From the NCBI GenBank assembly GCA_031398695.1, contig JANNNU010000127.1, positions 15,623 through 79,622 on the forward strand: a stretch of DNA of 64,000 nucleotides. Direction: 5' to 3'. Source of the stretch: JAIYDJ01 sp031398695 (lineage in GTDB: Bacteria > Pseudomonadota > Alphaproteobacteria > Rhodobacterales > Rhodobacteraceae). Positions 1 through 8,761 of this stretch are shown here, piece by piece (position 1 is the first letter of the stretch; every line of letters begins with the position of its first letter). Under the pieces are notes generated by a model. The model was not told the origin of the DNA. It saw nothing but the letters and a program-made list of their open reading frames with translations, and searched no databases. The position numbers were made by a program, and so were the translations under genes.

Positions 1-1827
1 AGCAAACGGGAAGGCAGCGTTCGACAGATCCGCATCGGTGAGCGAGGACAGGATCGCCCGCGCCCTTGGTCCCATCAGCGACAGTACCGCAGAGCCCGAG
101 GTCACATCGACCAACTGGCAGTCGCCGCGCAGGTTGCGCGCGATCCAATCGAAATCATGCGTCGCAAAGCCCGTGCCGGTGACGATGTAGAATTCGTCCG
201 CCGCCAGCCGCGCCACGGTCACATCCGCCTCGATCCCGCCTTTGGGGTTCAGCATCTGCGTATAGGTCAGGCTGCCCACGGCGCGATCCACATTTCCGGC
301 CGCGATCCAGTTCAGCGCGGCGGCGGCCCCCGGCCCCTTGAGCGTGAACTTGGCGAACGAGGTCTGGTCGATCAGCACCGCCGCCTCGCGTGCCGCCTTG
401 TGTTCGCGCGCCACGGCGTCGAACCAGCCGGGGCGCTGGTAGGAATAGCGGTCCAGCGGCGTTTCGCCCGCGGCGAGATCGGCGAACCAGTTGGGGCGTT
501 CCCAGCCGAGTTTCTCACCGAAACAGGCCCCTGCCGCCGCGAGATAGGCATAAAGGGGCGAGCGGCGGGTGGGGCGGGCCGAGCGCATTTCCTCGGACGG
601 CCAAGCGATGGTGTAGTGTTTGCCATAAGCCTCGAGCGTGCGCGCACGCACCCAGTCGGTCGATTGATGCACCCGGCCAAAGCGGCGAATGTCGACCGGC
701 CACAGGTCATAGGGCGCAGCCCCGTTGGCCGCCCACTCGGCCAGCGCCATCCCCGCCCCACCGGCGGATGCGATGCCAAAGGCGTTGAAACCGGCGCCGA
801 CGAAGAAATTCTGCAACTCCGGCGCCTCGCCCAGGATGAAATTGCCGTCGGGGGTAAAGGATTCCGGCCCGTTGATCAGTTGCTTGACACCGGCGGTGGC
901 AAGGGCGGGCACGCGGGCGATCGCGTTGTCCATGAACTGGCTGTAGTGATCGTAGTCGGACGTCAGCAGGTCGAAGTGAAATCCGTCCGGGATGCCATTG
1001 ACGGCCCAAGGCTTGGGGTTCGGCTCGTAGCCGCCCCAGACCAACCCGCCGACATCCTCTTTCCAGTAGGTCAGCCGGTCGGGGTCGCGCAGGGTGGGTA
1101 GATCGGGCGTCACGCCGTCGATGCGTTCGGTGACCATGTATTGATGCTCGACGGAAACGAGGGGCACGTTGACCCCCACGGTGGCGGCGAGCGTGCGCGT
1201 CCATTGCCCGGCGCAGCAGATCACCTTTTCGCATTCGATCGTGCCGGACGGGGTTTCGACGCCCCGGATCCGGCCATTGTCGACGATGATCCGGGTGACC
1301 GGGCAATCCTCGAACATCGTCACGCCTGCCATCCGGGCACCCTTGGCCAGACTTTGGGTGATGTCCGAAGGGTTCGCCTGCCCGTCGGTCGGCAGGAACG
1401 CCGCCCCCACCAGATCGTCGATGGTCATCAGGGGCCACAGGTCTTGGGCTTCCTGCGGGGTCAGCAGGTGCATTTCCAGACCGAAGGAATGGGCGGTCGT
1501 CGCCTGTCGCTTCACTTCCGTCCAGCGTTCGGCATTGCAGGCCAGCCGCAAGCCGCCGTTCATCTTCCAGCCGGTCTGCAATCCGGTTTCCGCCTCAAGC
1601 CGTTTGTAAAGATCGACGGAATAGCCCAGCAATTGCGTGATGTTGGCCGAGGTGCGCAACTGCCCGACCAGCCCGGCGGCATGAAAGGTGGTGCCCGACG
1701 TCAGCTTCTTGCGCTCCAGCAGAACGGTGTCGGACCAGCCGAGCTTGCCCATGTGGTACGCGGTCGAGCAGCCGACGATGCCGCCCCCGATGATGACGGC
1801 GCGGGCGGTGGTGGGCAGATCGTGCAT
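1..1827 (-). CDS. GcvT-family FAD-dependent dehydrogenase (dimethylglycine/sarcosine dehydrogenase-like), 3' end outside window
   Basis: The first 609 residues of a protein that continues beyond position 1. The N-terminus (from ATG at 1827) has an FAD-binding Rossmann motif, IIGGGIVGCS, at about residues 11-20, followed by a DAO-type oxidoreductase domain with GQANPSD and an EHQYMVTE segment. From about residue 430 it turns into a GcvT-like aminomethyltransferase domain (DRYSYQRPGWFDAVAREH, then LIDQTSFAKFTLKGPGA). Such proteins demethylate N-methylated amines (dimethylglycine, sarcosine) and pass the C1 unit to tetrahydrofolate. Family members are about 800 residues, so some 200 are missing here. 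It is the last visible gene of the serine-cycle operon, which fits C1 supply. The exact substrate cannot be read from sequence. Confidence 0.85.
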   Translation of the reverse strand, partial: MHDLPTTARAVIIGGGIVGCSTAYHMGKLGWSDTVLLERKKLTSGTTFHAAGLVGQLRTSANITQLLGYSVDLYKRLEAETGLQTGWKMNGGLRLACNAERWTEVKRQATTAHSFGLEMHLLTPQEAQDLWPLMTIDDLVGAAFLPTDGQANPSDITQSLAKGARMAGVTMFEDCPVTRIIVDNGRIRGVETPSGTIECEKVICCAGQWTRTLAATVGVNVPLVSVEHQYMVTERIDGVTPDLPTLRDPDRLTYWKEDVGGLVWGGYEPNPKPWAVNGIPDGFHFDLLTSDYDHYSQFMDNAIARVPALATAGVKQLINGPESFTPDGNFILGEAPELQNFFVGAGFNAFGIASAGGAGMALAEWAANGAAPYDLWPVDIRRFGRVHQSTDWVRARTLEAYGKHYTIAWPSEEMRSARPTRRSPLYAYLAAAGACFGEKLGWERPNWFADLAAGETPLDRYSYQRPGWFDAVAREHKAAREAAVLIDQTSFAKFTLKGPGAAAALNWIAAGNVDRAVGSLTYTQMLNPKGGIEADVTVARLAADEFYIVTGTGFATHDFDWIARNLRGDCQLVDVTSGSAVLSLMGPRARAILSSLTDADLSNAAFPFA

Positions 1828-1834
1828 GGTCGCC

Positions 1835-2707
1835 TCAGGCTTGCCGGAACGCGTCATGGGCCGTCCGGTAGGTGGAAAGATTGGTCACGGTATAAGCGGC
1901 ATAGTCGAATTGAAGCGTCGAATGGCGTTCCGAAACCATGCTCCACAGCGTTTCGCGCAGCGCACTGGCCGCCTTCATCGCGAGGTAGCGGCGCATCCTG
2001 CCCCCGTCAGGGGCCGCGCCAAAATAGCGCGCCAGCATGGCGGCTTCCTGATGCGGTGTCAGACCATTGTTGGCCGCCAGCCCGCCCAGATCGAACAGCG
2101 GCGAGTTGAACCCGGCATAGTCCCAGTCGATCAGCCACATCCGGGTGCCGTCGTGCAGAAAGTTGCCGGGCAGCAGGTCGTTGTGGCCGAACACCAGGTC
2201 GATCGGCCCCACGGCCCGTTCCAGCGCGGCGGCCTGATCCAGCAGCGACGGGATCAGGGCCAGGTGCGGACTGGCGGCCTCTGCCAGCGTCGCGGCATAG
2301 TCGCGGATGACATGGAACACCCAGAAGCTGAGCACCGGGCCGCGCAGGTGGCGGGGGATGTCGCGGTGGGCCCGCACCACCAGATCCAACGCCTGATCCA
2401 GCAGCGCAGGCTGGCGCAGATCTTCAGAGGTCATCGTCTGCCCGTCGACGTAGTCGATCACCAGCGCGCCCGGTTCGGCATGGATCACCGCCGGCGACAC
2501 CCCCGCCGCATGGGCGGCCCGGCTGGCCGCCAGTTCGTTGAACCGCAGGATCTGATGCACCGGAATGTCGTCGCCGATGCGCACCACCGCCCGGCGCGTC
2601 GCATCCTGCACCACGAAATTCAGATTGGTGATGCCGCCGCCCAACGGCTCGATCCGGACCGAGCCGGTCCAGATCGGCAAGTGGCGTATTCGGTCCTCGG
2701 GCGTCAT
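1835..2707 (-). CDS. Choline kinase/aminoglycoside phosphotransferase-like kinase
   Basis: About 290 residues with the protein-kinase-like small-molecule kinase fold. The catalytic loop FGHNDLLPGNFL (HxDxxxxN pattern) and the metal-binding LIDWDYAG segment are both present, as in choline/ethanolamine kinases and other APH-family enzymes. The start at 2707 (MTPEDRI) is preferred; an alternative ATG at 2731 adds eight residues and neither has a strong ribosome binding site. It lies 7 bp upstream of the GcvT-family dehydrogenase and about 100 bp after the malate thiokinase alpha gene, so it is probably co-transcribed. A substrate related to methylated amines or choline is plausible from context only. 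Confidence 0.75.
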   Translation of the reverse strand: MTPEDRIRHLPIWTGSVRIEPLGGGITNLNFVVQDATRRAVVRIGDDIPVHQILRFNELAASRAAHAAGVSPAVIHAEPGALVIDYVDGQTMTSEDLRQPALLDQALDLVVRAHRDIPRHLRGPVLSFWVFHVIRDYAATLAEAASPHLALIPSLLDQAAALERAVGPIDLVFGHNDLLPGNFLHDGTRMWLIDWDYAGFNSPLFDLGGLAANNGLTPHQEAAMLARYFGAAPDGGRMRRYLAMKAASALRETLWSMVSERHSTLQFDYAAYTVTNLSTYRTAHDAFRQA

Positions 2708-2808
2708 CCGCGTCTGCTTTCGTTGCCGCATCCGCGATGTATCCCATGTCCGCCCGAGGCTGGCAAACTGTCGTTTCTGCCGGCGTGCGCCGGTCTGGGA
2801 CGATGTGG

Positions 2809-3705
2809 TTAGGCCGCGACGCGCCGTGCCAGAACCGCCGCCATCGTGTCGCCCATGGCCGACGGGTTGGGCGCCACGGCGATGCCCGCGGCGGCCAGAA
2901 TTTCGACCTTTTCCTGCGCGCTTTCGCCAAAGGCCGAAATGATCGCCCCGGCGTGCCCCATCTTGCGCCCCTTGGGCGCCGACAGACCGGCGATGTAGGC
3001 GACGACCGGTTTGGTCATGTTCTGCTGCACCCAGGCCGCGGCCTCGGCCTCTTGCGGGCCACCGATCTCGCCGATCATCATCACCGCGTCGGTGTCGGGG
3101 TCGTTCTGGAACAACTCGAGGATGTCCTTGAAGCTGGATCCGTTGATCGGATCGCCGCCAATGCCGACGCTGGTCGACACACCGATGCCCAGTGCCTTCA
3201 TCTGGCTGGCAGCCTCGTAGCCCAGCGTGCCCGACCGGCCGACGATCCCGACGCGGCCCGCCATGTAGATATTCGGCGGCATGATGCCCATGAACGCCTT
3301 GCCGGGGCTGATGACGCCGGCGCAGTTCGGCCCGATCAGGCGCAGTTTGCGGTCGGCCGGATAGCGGCGCAGAAAACGTTTTAGCCGCATCATGTCCTGG
3401 CTTGGGATACCGTCGGTCACGCAGACCGCGGTGCGGATGCCGGCATCCGCCGCCTCCATGATCGCGTCGGCGGCAAAGGGCGGCGGCACGAAGACAAGGC
3501 TCGCCTCGGCTCCGGTCGCCTCGACTGCCTCGCGGACGGTGTTGAACAGCGGGAGGTCGAGGTGGGTGGACCCGCCCTTGCCGGGGGTGACGCCGCCCAC
3601 CACGTTGGTGCCGTAGCGGATCATGTCGGCGGCATGGAACGCGCCGATGCGCCCCGACATGCCCTGGACGATCACGCGGGTCTTTTCTGTCATAAGGATG
3701 GCCAT
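2809..3705 (-). CDS. mtkB: Malate--CoA ligase (malate thiokinase) alpha subunit, SucD-like
   Basis: 298 residues with a CoA-binding Rossmann start (VQGMSGRIGAFHA) and the phospho-histidine loop KGRKMGHAGAI, whose His is residue 251. This is the succinyl-CoA synthetase alpha fold. Placement directly after the beta subunit and downstream of malyl-CoA lyase and serine-glyoxylate aminotransferase indicates malate thiokinase, which makes malyl-CoA from malate, CoA and ATP, rather than the TCA-cycle SucD. The start at 3705 has AAAGGA upstream; a later ATG (3693) has none. The gap to the beta subunit is 11 bp. Succinate ligase activity cannot be excluded from sequence alone. Confidence 0.85.
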   Translation of the reverse strand: MAILMTEKTRVIVQGMSGRIGAFHAADMIRYGTNVVGGVTPGKGGSTHLDLPLFNTVREAVEATGAEASLVFVPPPFAADAIMEAADAGIRTAVCVTDGIPSQDMMRLKRFLRRYPADRKLRLIGPNCAGVISPGKAFMGIMPPNIYMAGRVGIVGRSGTLGYEAASQMKALGIGVSTSVGIGGDPINGSSFKDILELFQNDPDTDAVMMIGEIGGPQEAEAAAWVQQNMTKPVVAYIAGLSAPKGRKMGHAGAIISAFGESAQEKVEILAAAGIAVAPNPSAMGDTMAAVLARRVAA

Positions 3706-3716
3706 GGTCTGTCCTT

Positions 3717-4889
3717 TCAGGCAGCGGAACGGGGACGGGCGGCAACCGATTTTTCAGCCGCCTCGGCCAACGTGTCGGCGGTGATCAACGGCAGGCCCGA
3801 GGTTTCGATGATGCGGTTGCCCTCCTCGACATTGGTGCCGGCAAGGCGCACCACGACAGGGATGGTCAGGCCAACCTCTTGATAGGCCTTGACGATTCCC
3901 TCGGCGACCCAGTCGCAACGGTTGATCCCGGCAAAGATGTTGACCAGGATCACACTGACGTTGCGGTCCGACAGCACAGTGCGGAACGCGCGCACCACCC
4001 GTTCGGGCGAGGCGCCCCCGCCGATGTCGAGGAAGTTCGCAGGCTCGCCCCCCGCCAGCTTGATCATGTCCATCGTCGCCATCGCAAGGCCCGCGCCGTT
4101 GATGATGCAGCCGATGTCACCGTCCAGACCGACATAGGCCAACCCGTGATCGCCGGCGGCCGACTCGCGCGGATCCTCTTGCGACCGGTCGCGCAGTTCG
4201 GCGATGTCGGGGTTGCGAAACAGCGCGTTGGTGTCGAAGGACATCTTGGCGTCCAGCGCAACAAGATCACCCCCCGCCGTTATCACCAGCGGGTTGATTT
4301 CCACCATCACCGCATCAAGGTCGCGGTAGGCGCGGTAGCAGGCTTTAAGGATCGTCACCATCTGGGCGATCTGTCCCCCGGTCAGACCCAGTTGAAACGC
4401 CAGTTCCCGCGACTGAAACGCAGTCAGGCCCACAGCGGGGTCAATGGTCATCCGGCGCAACGAGTTTGGGTCGGATTCGGCAAGATCCTCGATCTCCATC
4501 CCGCCGTGGGCCGATGCAACGATCATGATGCGCTCGGATTTGCGATCGAGCACGAACCCCAGATACAATTCCTTCGCGATGTCGGACGCGGCTTCGACCC
4601 AGACGCGGTATACGCCCTTGCCGTTGGCATCGGTCTGCTTTGTCACAAGCTGCCGACCGAACAGCGTGGCGGCAAAGGCATGCACTTCGTCGGCGTTGCG
4701 GCAGAACTTGACGCCTCCGGCCGCCCCCCGTCCCCCCGAATGGATCTGCGCCTTGACCACCCAGGCGTTGCCGCCCAACTCGCGCGCCCGGTAGCCCGCC
4801 TGTTCTGGGCTGTAGGCCAGCCCGCCGCGCGGCACCGGCACGCCGAACCGCGACAGGATTTCCTTGGCCTGATATTCGTGAATGTCCAT
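3717..4889 (-). CDS. mtkA: Malate--CoA ligase (malate thiokinase) beta subunit, SucC-like
   Basis: 390 residues beginning MDIHEYQAKEIL, the standard start of ATP-grasp CoA-ligase beta subunits. GGRG (GGRGAAGGVKFC) and a C-terminal CoA-ligase domain with NIFAGINRCDWVAEGI are present. The start at 4889 is fixed by the conserved N-terminus and by GGAGG immediately upstream; the open frame extends further upstream but is not conserved. With the alpha subunit it should convert malate to malyl-CoA, which malyl-CoA lyase then splits to acetyl-CoA and glyoxylate. A 136 bp spacer with GC-rich palindromes separates it from the lyase gene. Confidence 0.88.
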   Translation of the reverse strand: MDIHEYQAKEILSRFGVPVPRGGLAYSPEQAGYRARELGGNAWVVKAQIHSGGRGAAGGVKFCRNADEVHAFAATLFGRQLVTKQTDANGKGVYRVWVEAASDIAKELYLGFVLDRKSERIMIVASAHGGMEIEDLAESDPNSLRRMTIDPAVGLTAFQSRELAFQLGLTGGQIAQMVTILKACYRAYRDLDAVMVEINPLVITAGGDLVALDAKMSFDTNALFRNPDIAELRDRSQEDPRESAAGDHGLAYVGLDGDIGCIINGAGLAMATMDMIKLAGGEPANFLDIGGGASPERVVRAFRTVLSDRNVSVILVNIFAGINRCDWVAEGIVKAYQEVGLTIPVVVRLAGTNVEEGNRIIETSGLPLITADTLAEAAEKSVAARPRSAA

Positions 4890-5025
4890 CTGATCCTCCC
4901 GTTTGTCCGGCTGGGCGCCCCCCACACCTCCCCACAGTGGGGCGGGGAAGCGCATGTTCGTCCGGTGCTGCGCGTGTCCCGGGTGCCTCCCTTCCCCCTC
5001 GTGGTGGGGGGTGGGCAGGTCGGGG
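4890..5025. repeat. GC-rich palindromic spacer between malyl-CoA lyase and malate thiokinase genes
   Basis: The 136 bp spacer holds two G/C inverted repeats: one around 4927-4950 (CCCCAC then GTGGGG) and one around 4991-5010 (a run of C, TCGTGGT, then a run of G). No open frame in it looks real. On the transcribed minus strand these would fold as hairpins between two co-directional genes, so they may be processing or stabilising elements, or an intergenic palindromic repeat. This is inference from the palindromes only. Confidence 0.45.
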
Positions 5026-5964
5026 CTAGCGCGCTCCGATGGCGTCGGCCACCGCTAGCAGGTTACGCGCCATCTTTTCCGATGCGGCGTCGATCATCTT
5101 GCCGTCGAGGCTGGCCGCGCCCTTGCCCTGCGCCTCGGCGGTTTTCAGTTCCTCCAGGATGCGGCGGGCCTTCACGACTTCGGCTTCGGTCGGGCTGAAC
5201 ACCTCGTTGGCAAGCGCGATCTGACTGGGGTGGATCGCCCATTTGCCTTCGCAGCCCAGCGCCGCGGCCCGCCGTGCACCATCCTTGTAACCTTCGGGAT
5301 CAGAAAAATCGCCGAACGGGCCGTCGATGGCGCGCAAGCCATAGGCGCGGCAGGCGGTGACCATGCGGCTGATCGCGGCATGCCATTGGTCGCCCGGGTA
5401 ATGCGGGTTCAGGCCGCCGATGTTGGTGGTGCGCGACCGCATCGAGGCGGCAAAGTCAGCCACCCCGAAATGCAGCGCCTCGAGCCGCCCGCCGAACTGC
5501 GCGATGGCCTCGACATTCGCCATGCCCAGCGCCGTCTCGATCAGCGCTTCGAGCATGACCTTCGACGTCAGGCCGCGCCCCTGCTCGATCTGGTTCACCA
5601 TCGCCTCGACCATGTAAAGGTCGGCGGGCACCCCGACCTTCGGCACCAGCAGCGTGTGCACCCGGCTGCCGGCCTGTTCCATCACGTCGACCACGTCACG
5701 GTACATGTAGTGCGTGTCGAGCCCGTTGATCCGCACCGAAACCGTCTTGCCCTTGGCGGCCCAGTTGATGTCGTTCAGCGCCTGGATGCAGTTTTTCCGC
5801 GCCTGTTCCTTTTCGGGCGGGGCAACCGCGTCTTCCAGATCGAGAAACACATAGTCGGCAGGCCCGTCCGCCGCCTTGTCGATCATCGTCGGGTTCGACG
5901 CTGGCACGGCCAGTTCGGACCGTTGCAGGCGCTGTTTGCGCAAAGGGTGCAAGGTGTGGCTCAT
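5026..5964 (-). CDS. mcl1: L-malyl-CoA/beta-methylmalyl-CoA lyase
   Basis: 312 residues of the HpcH/HpaI-CitE TIM-barrel family. Visible landmarks are RSELAVPASNPTMIDKA near the N-terminus, VFLDLEDAVAPPEK (Mg2+/acid region), LEALIETALGMANVEAIA, and RLEALHFGVADFAASM. This is close in length and motifs to Rhodobacter Mcl1 (about 318 residues). It reversibly cleaves malyl-CoA to acetyl-CoA and glyoxylate and, in relatives, methylmalyl-CoA in the ethylmalonyl-CoA route. It sits 13 bp after serine-glyoxylate aminotransferase in one operon, consistent with a partial serine cycle. Cytoplasmic. Confidence 0.93.
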   Translation of the reverse strand: MSHTLHPLRKQRLQRSELAVPASNPTMIDKAADGPADYVFLDLEDAVAPPEKEQARKNCIQALNDINWAAKGKTVSVRINGLDTHYMYRDVVDVMEQAGSRVHTLLVPKVGVPADLYMVEAMVNQIEQGRGLTSKVMLEALIETALGMANVEAIAQFGGRLEALHFGVADFAASMRSRTTNIGGLNPHYPGDQWHAAISRMVTACRAYGLRAIDGPFGDFSDPEGYKDGARRAAALGCEGKWAIHPSQIALANEVFSPTEAEVVKARRILEELKTAEAQGKGAASLDGKMIDAASEKMARNLLAVADAIGAR

Positions 5965-5977
5965 CGAGCGATCCTTT

Positions 5978-7180
5978 TCATTCCGCCGCGAGCGGGACTG
6001 AGGTCTGGGCCACGCGCCCTTTGGTGTAATGCTGCATCGCCGCCGCCACGCCCGCGCCCAGCGGGATGCGCGCGCCCGCCTCGACCAGCGCCATTTCCGC
6101 GATGCCGAGAGCAGAGATCGTCATGCCTTCGTTCAGATCGCCCAGATGCCCGATGCGAAACACCTTGCCCGCCAGTTGCGCCAGACCGGACCCGAACGAG
6201 GCGTTGTAGCGGGCATAGGCGATGCGGATCACCTCGCGCGCGTCAACGCCCGGCGGGGTGCGGATCGCGGAAACCGTGTCGGAATACAAAGACGGATGTT
6301 CGGCGCACAGGGAAAGGCCCATCGCCGCCACGCCCTGCCGCACGCCTTCGGCCAGATGGCGGTGGCGGGTGATGACAGTGTCGAGCCCCTCCTCCAGCAT
6401 CCGGTCCAGCGCGCGGCGCAACCCGTGCAGCAGCTGGGTGGGCGGGGTGTAGGGGAAATAGCCGGTCGCGTTCATCTGCAACTGGTCCTGAAACTCGAAA
6501 TACGCGCGGCGCATCGTAGCGGTGCGGCTGACCTCGATCGCCTTCTGGCTGATCCCGAGGATCCCCAGACCGGCGGGAAGCATCAGGCCTTTCTGGCTGC
6601 CTGTGACGGCCAGATCGATGCCCCACTCCTCCATCCGGAAGTCGATGCAGCCGACAGAGGACACACCATCGACGAACAGCAACGCCTCGTGAAAACACTC
6701 GTCCATCACCCGGCGCACCGCCGCGATGTCCGACGTGACGCCGGTCGCGGTTTCGTTGTGCGTCACGAACACGCCCTTGATCTTGCCTTGTGTGTCGGCC
6801 CCCAGATGACGCGCGTATTCGCGCACCGGCACCCCCGCCCCCCACGCCACGTCGATGCAGATCACGTTCAGCCCCAGCCGCCACGCCATGTCGACCCACA
6901 GGGTCGAAAACTGGCCAAACCGCGACATCAGCACCGTGTCGCCGGGGTTCAGGGTGTTGGTCATCGCCGCTTCCCACGCACCGGTGCCCGATCCGGGGAA
7001 CAGCAGCACTTCGCCCGTCGTCGTCCGCAGCACCCGCTTCAGATCCCGAAACAGGCCCAGCGTCAGGTCGCCGAAATCCGGCGCGCGCATGTCCTGCATC
7101 GGCACGTTCATGGCTTGGCGCACCACCTCTGGCACGTTGGTCGGACCTGGAATGAAAAGATGATTGATGCCGGTCTTCAT
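5978..7180 (-). CDS. sgaA: Serine--glyoxylate aminotransferase
   Basis: 400-residue class V aminotransferase. It starts MKTGINHLFIPGPTNVPE and has VDGVSSVGCIDFRMEEWG followed by the PLP-lysine segment TGSQKGLMLPAG. It transfers the amino group of serine to glyoxylate, giving hydroxypyruvate and glycine, a core serine-cycle step. The start at 7180 is preceded by GGGGAGG; six upstream in-frame codons are probably not translated. First gene of the minus-strand operon sgaA-mcl1-mtkA-mtkB-kinase-dehydrogenase. Hydroxypyruvate reductase, glycerate kinase and PEP carboxylase are not in the window. Confidence 0.93.
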   Translation of the reverse strand: MKTGINHLFIPGPTNVPEVVRQAMNVPMQDMRAPDFGDLTLGLFRDLKRVLRTTTGEVLLFPGSGTGAWEAAMTNTLNPGDTVLMSRFGQFSTLWVDMAWRLGLNVICIDVAWGAGVPVREYARHLGADTQGKIKGVFVTHNETATGVTSDIAAVRRVMDECFHEALLFVDGVSSVGCIDFRMEEWGIDLAVTGSQKGLMLPAGLGILGISQKAIEVSRTATMRRAYFEFQDQLQMNATGYFPYTPPTQLLHGLRRALDRMLEEGLDTVITRHRHLAEGVRQGVAAMGLSLCAEHPSLYSDTVSAIRTPPGVDAREVIRIAYARYNASFGSGLAQLAGKVFRIGHLGDLNEGMTISALGIAEMALVEAGARIPLGAGVAAAMQHYTKGRVAQTSVPLAAE

Positions 7181-7273
7181 GTCGCCTCCCCGCGCCACAG
7201 TGGCTTAGGGTCGTCATGTCATTCCGTTGCGCCGATGCAAAATGAAAGCGGGTTGTGCTGTAACTGCGAGAAT

Positions 7274-7303
7274 TTACAGAAGGCCAATTATGTAATATTG
7301 TAA
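7274..7303. promoter_or_regulatory. Candidate operator in divergent sgaA/regulator promoter region
   Basis: The 154 bp between sgaA and the regulator gene turns AT-rich around 7270-7320. It contains TTACA (7274-7278) facing TGTAA (7291-7295), with a second TGTAA at 7299-7303. Inverted TTACA/TGTAA between a regulator and the operon it probably controls is a typical operator position. No known consensus was matched, so this is a candidate only. Confidence 0.35.
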
Positions 7304-7334
7304 TGATAACAAACCCGAGATTGTGTACGCCTGC

Positions 7335-8735
7335 ATGCAGAAAACCTTCATCGGACCGCACTTGCGCCGCCTGCGGGCGGACAAAGGCCAGACCCAAGGC
7401 CAGATGGCCAAGGCGTTGGGCGTATCGCCCACCTATGTCAACCTGATGGAAAGTAACCAAAGATCGGTGTCGGTGGCGATATTGCTGCGGCTGTTCGAGG
7501 TGTACGGCGTCGACTGGCGCGACATCTCGCAAGACGACGACGTGGTGCATCTGGCCGATCTGAAGACGGTGATGCAGGACCCGCTGTTCGGGCCGGAAAA
7601 GCCCGACCTGCAACAGATGCGCGCCGCGCTGGTGCACAGCCCGGCCCTGGTGCAGGCGATGTTGCAGTTGCACCGCGCGTATCAATCCGCCGCCGATCTG
7701 GCGCTCAGCCTCGCCGAAGGCGGCACGGCCCCGGTCGACAGCACCACCCCGGACGCGGCCGTGCACAATTGCTTTCGCCGAAACCGCAACCATTTTCGCG
7801 CGCTGGAAACCGCGGCCGAAGGATTTTGGGGCGGGGCGCCGCCCGAACGGGACGAGATTTATATCGCGCTCAAGCAGCACCTGCGCGCGTCGCTGGGCAT
7901 CACGGTGCGGCTGGTGGCGGTGCGTGACCTGCCCGGCGCGCTGCGGCAGTACGACGAGGCGCGGCGCGAGATCCTGCTGTCCGAGGCGCTGGACCACACC
8001 AACCGCATCTTCCAGTTGGTCCATATGGCGGGATTGCTGGCGCACAAGCGGGTGCTCGACGATCTGATCGCGCAATCGGGGCTGGACCAGCAGCGCGCGG
8101 TGTCGCGGCTGCGAGTCGAGTTGGCCAACTATTTCGCCGCCGCCGTGCTGATGCCCTATGACGCCTTTCTGGCCGAGGCGCGGGCGACGAAATACGACCT
8201 CGACCACCTCGCCACCCGGTTCGGCGTCAGTTTCGAGCAGGCCTGCCACCGCGCGACCACCCTGCAACGCGAAGGCGCGCAGGGGGTGCCGTTCTTTTTC
8301 CTGCGCATCGACAAGGGCGGCAACGTGACCAAGCGGTTCAACGCGACCAGCTTTCATCTGGCCGAATATGGCGGGGCCTGTCCGCGGCTGGACGTGCACA
8401 CCAGTTTCCGCATGCCGGGCCGGATCATTCCGCAATTCGTCGAAATGCCGGATGCCAGCCGGTATTTCGTGTTTTCGCGCACGGTGGACCGCCCCACGTT
8501 CGAACGCCATGGGCAGGACAACCGGCTGGCCGTCGCGATGGGGTGCGCGTTTTCCGATGCGGCCCAGATCGGCTACGCCGAAGCCTATCAGCTGGCCGAG
8601 GCGCAGATGACCAAGATCGGCATCAACTGCCGGATCTGCCCGCGCGGCGATTGTGACCAGCGCGCGCATCAGGCCGCCCTGCGGGTGCAGCCGGTCGATG
8701 AAAAACGGCGCGGGGCCACGCGGTTCGACACGTAG
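7335..8735 (+). CDS. XRE-family transcriptional regulator with IrrE/ImmA-like domain (short-chain acyl regulator type)
   Basis: 466 residues. An N-terminal HTH spans about residues 5-60 (LRRLRADKGQTQGQMAKALG, then SPTYVNLMESNQRSVS). A central IrrE N-terminal-like domain follows (ANYFAAAVLMPYDAFLAEA), and the C-terminal DUF2083-type region ends in a cysteine cluster, CRICPRGDC. This is the architecture of RamB/PrpC-type regulators of acetate, propionate and glyoxylate metabolism. It is transcribed divergently from the sgaA operon, so control of that operon is likely. The start at ATG 7335 is preferred over an in-frame GTG at 7323. Confidence 0.85.
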   Translation: MQKTFIGPHLRRLRADKGQTQGQMAKALGVSPTYVNLMESNQRSVSVAILLRLFEVYGVDWRDISQDDDVVHLADLKTVMQDPLFGPEKPDLQQMRAALVHSPALVQAMLQLHRAYQSAADLALSLAEGGTAPVDSTTPDAAVHNCFRRNRNHFRALETAAEGFWGGAPPERDEIYIALKQHLRASLGITVRLVAVRDLPGALRQYDEARREILLSEALDHTNRIFQLVHMAGLLAHKRVLDDLIAQSGLDQQRAVSRLRVELANYFAAAVLMPYDAFLAEARATKYDLDHLATRFGVSFEQACHRATTLQREGAQGVPFFFLRIDKGGNVTKRFNATSFHLAEYGGACPRLDVHTSFRMPGRIIPQFVEMPDASRYFVFSRTVDRPTFERHGQDNRLAVAMGCAFSDAAQIGYAEAYQLAEAQMTKIGINCRICPRGDCDQRAHQAALRVQPVDEKRRGATRFDT

Positions 8736-8761
8736 GCAAACGCAGCGGCACTGCGCGACAG

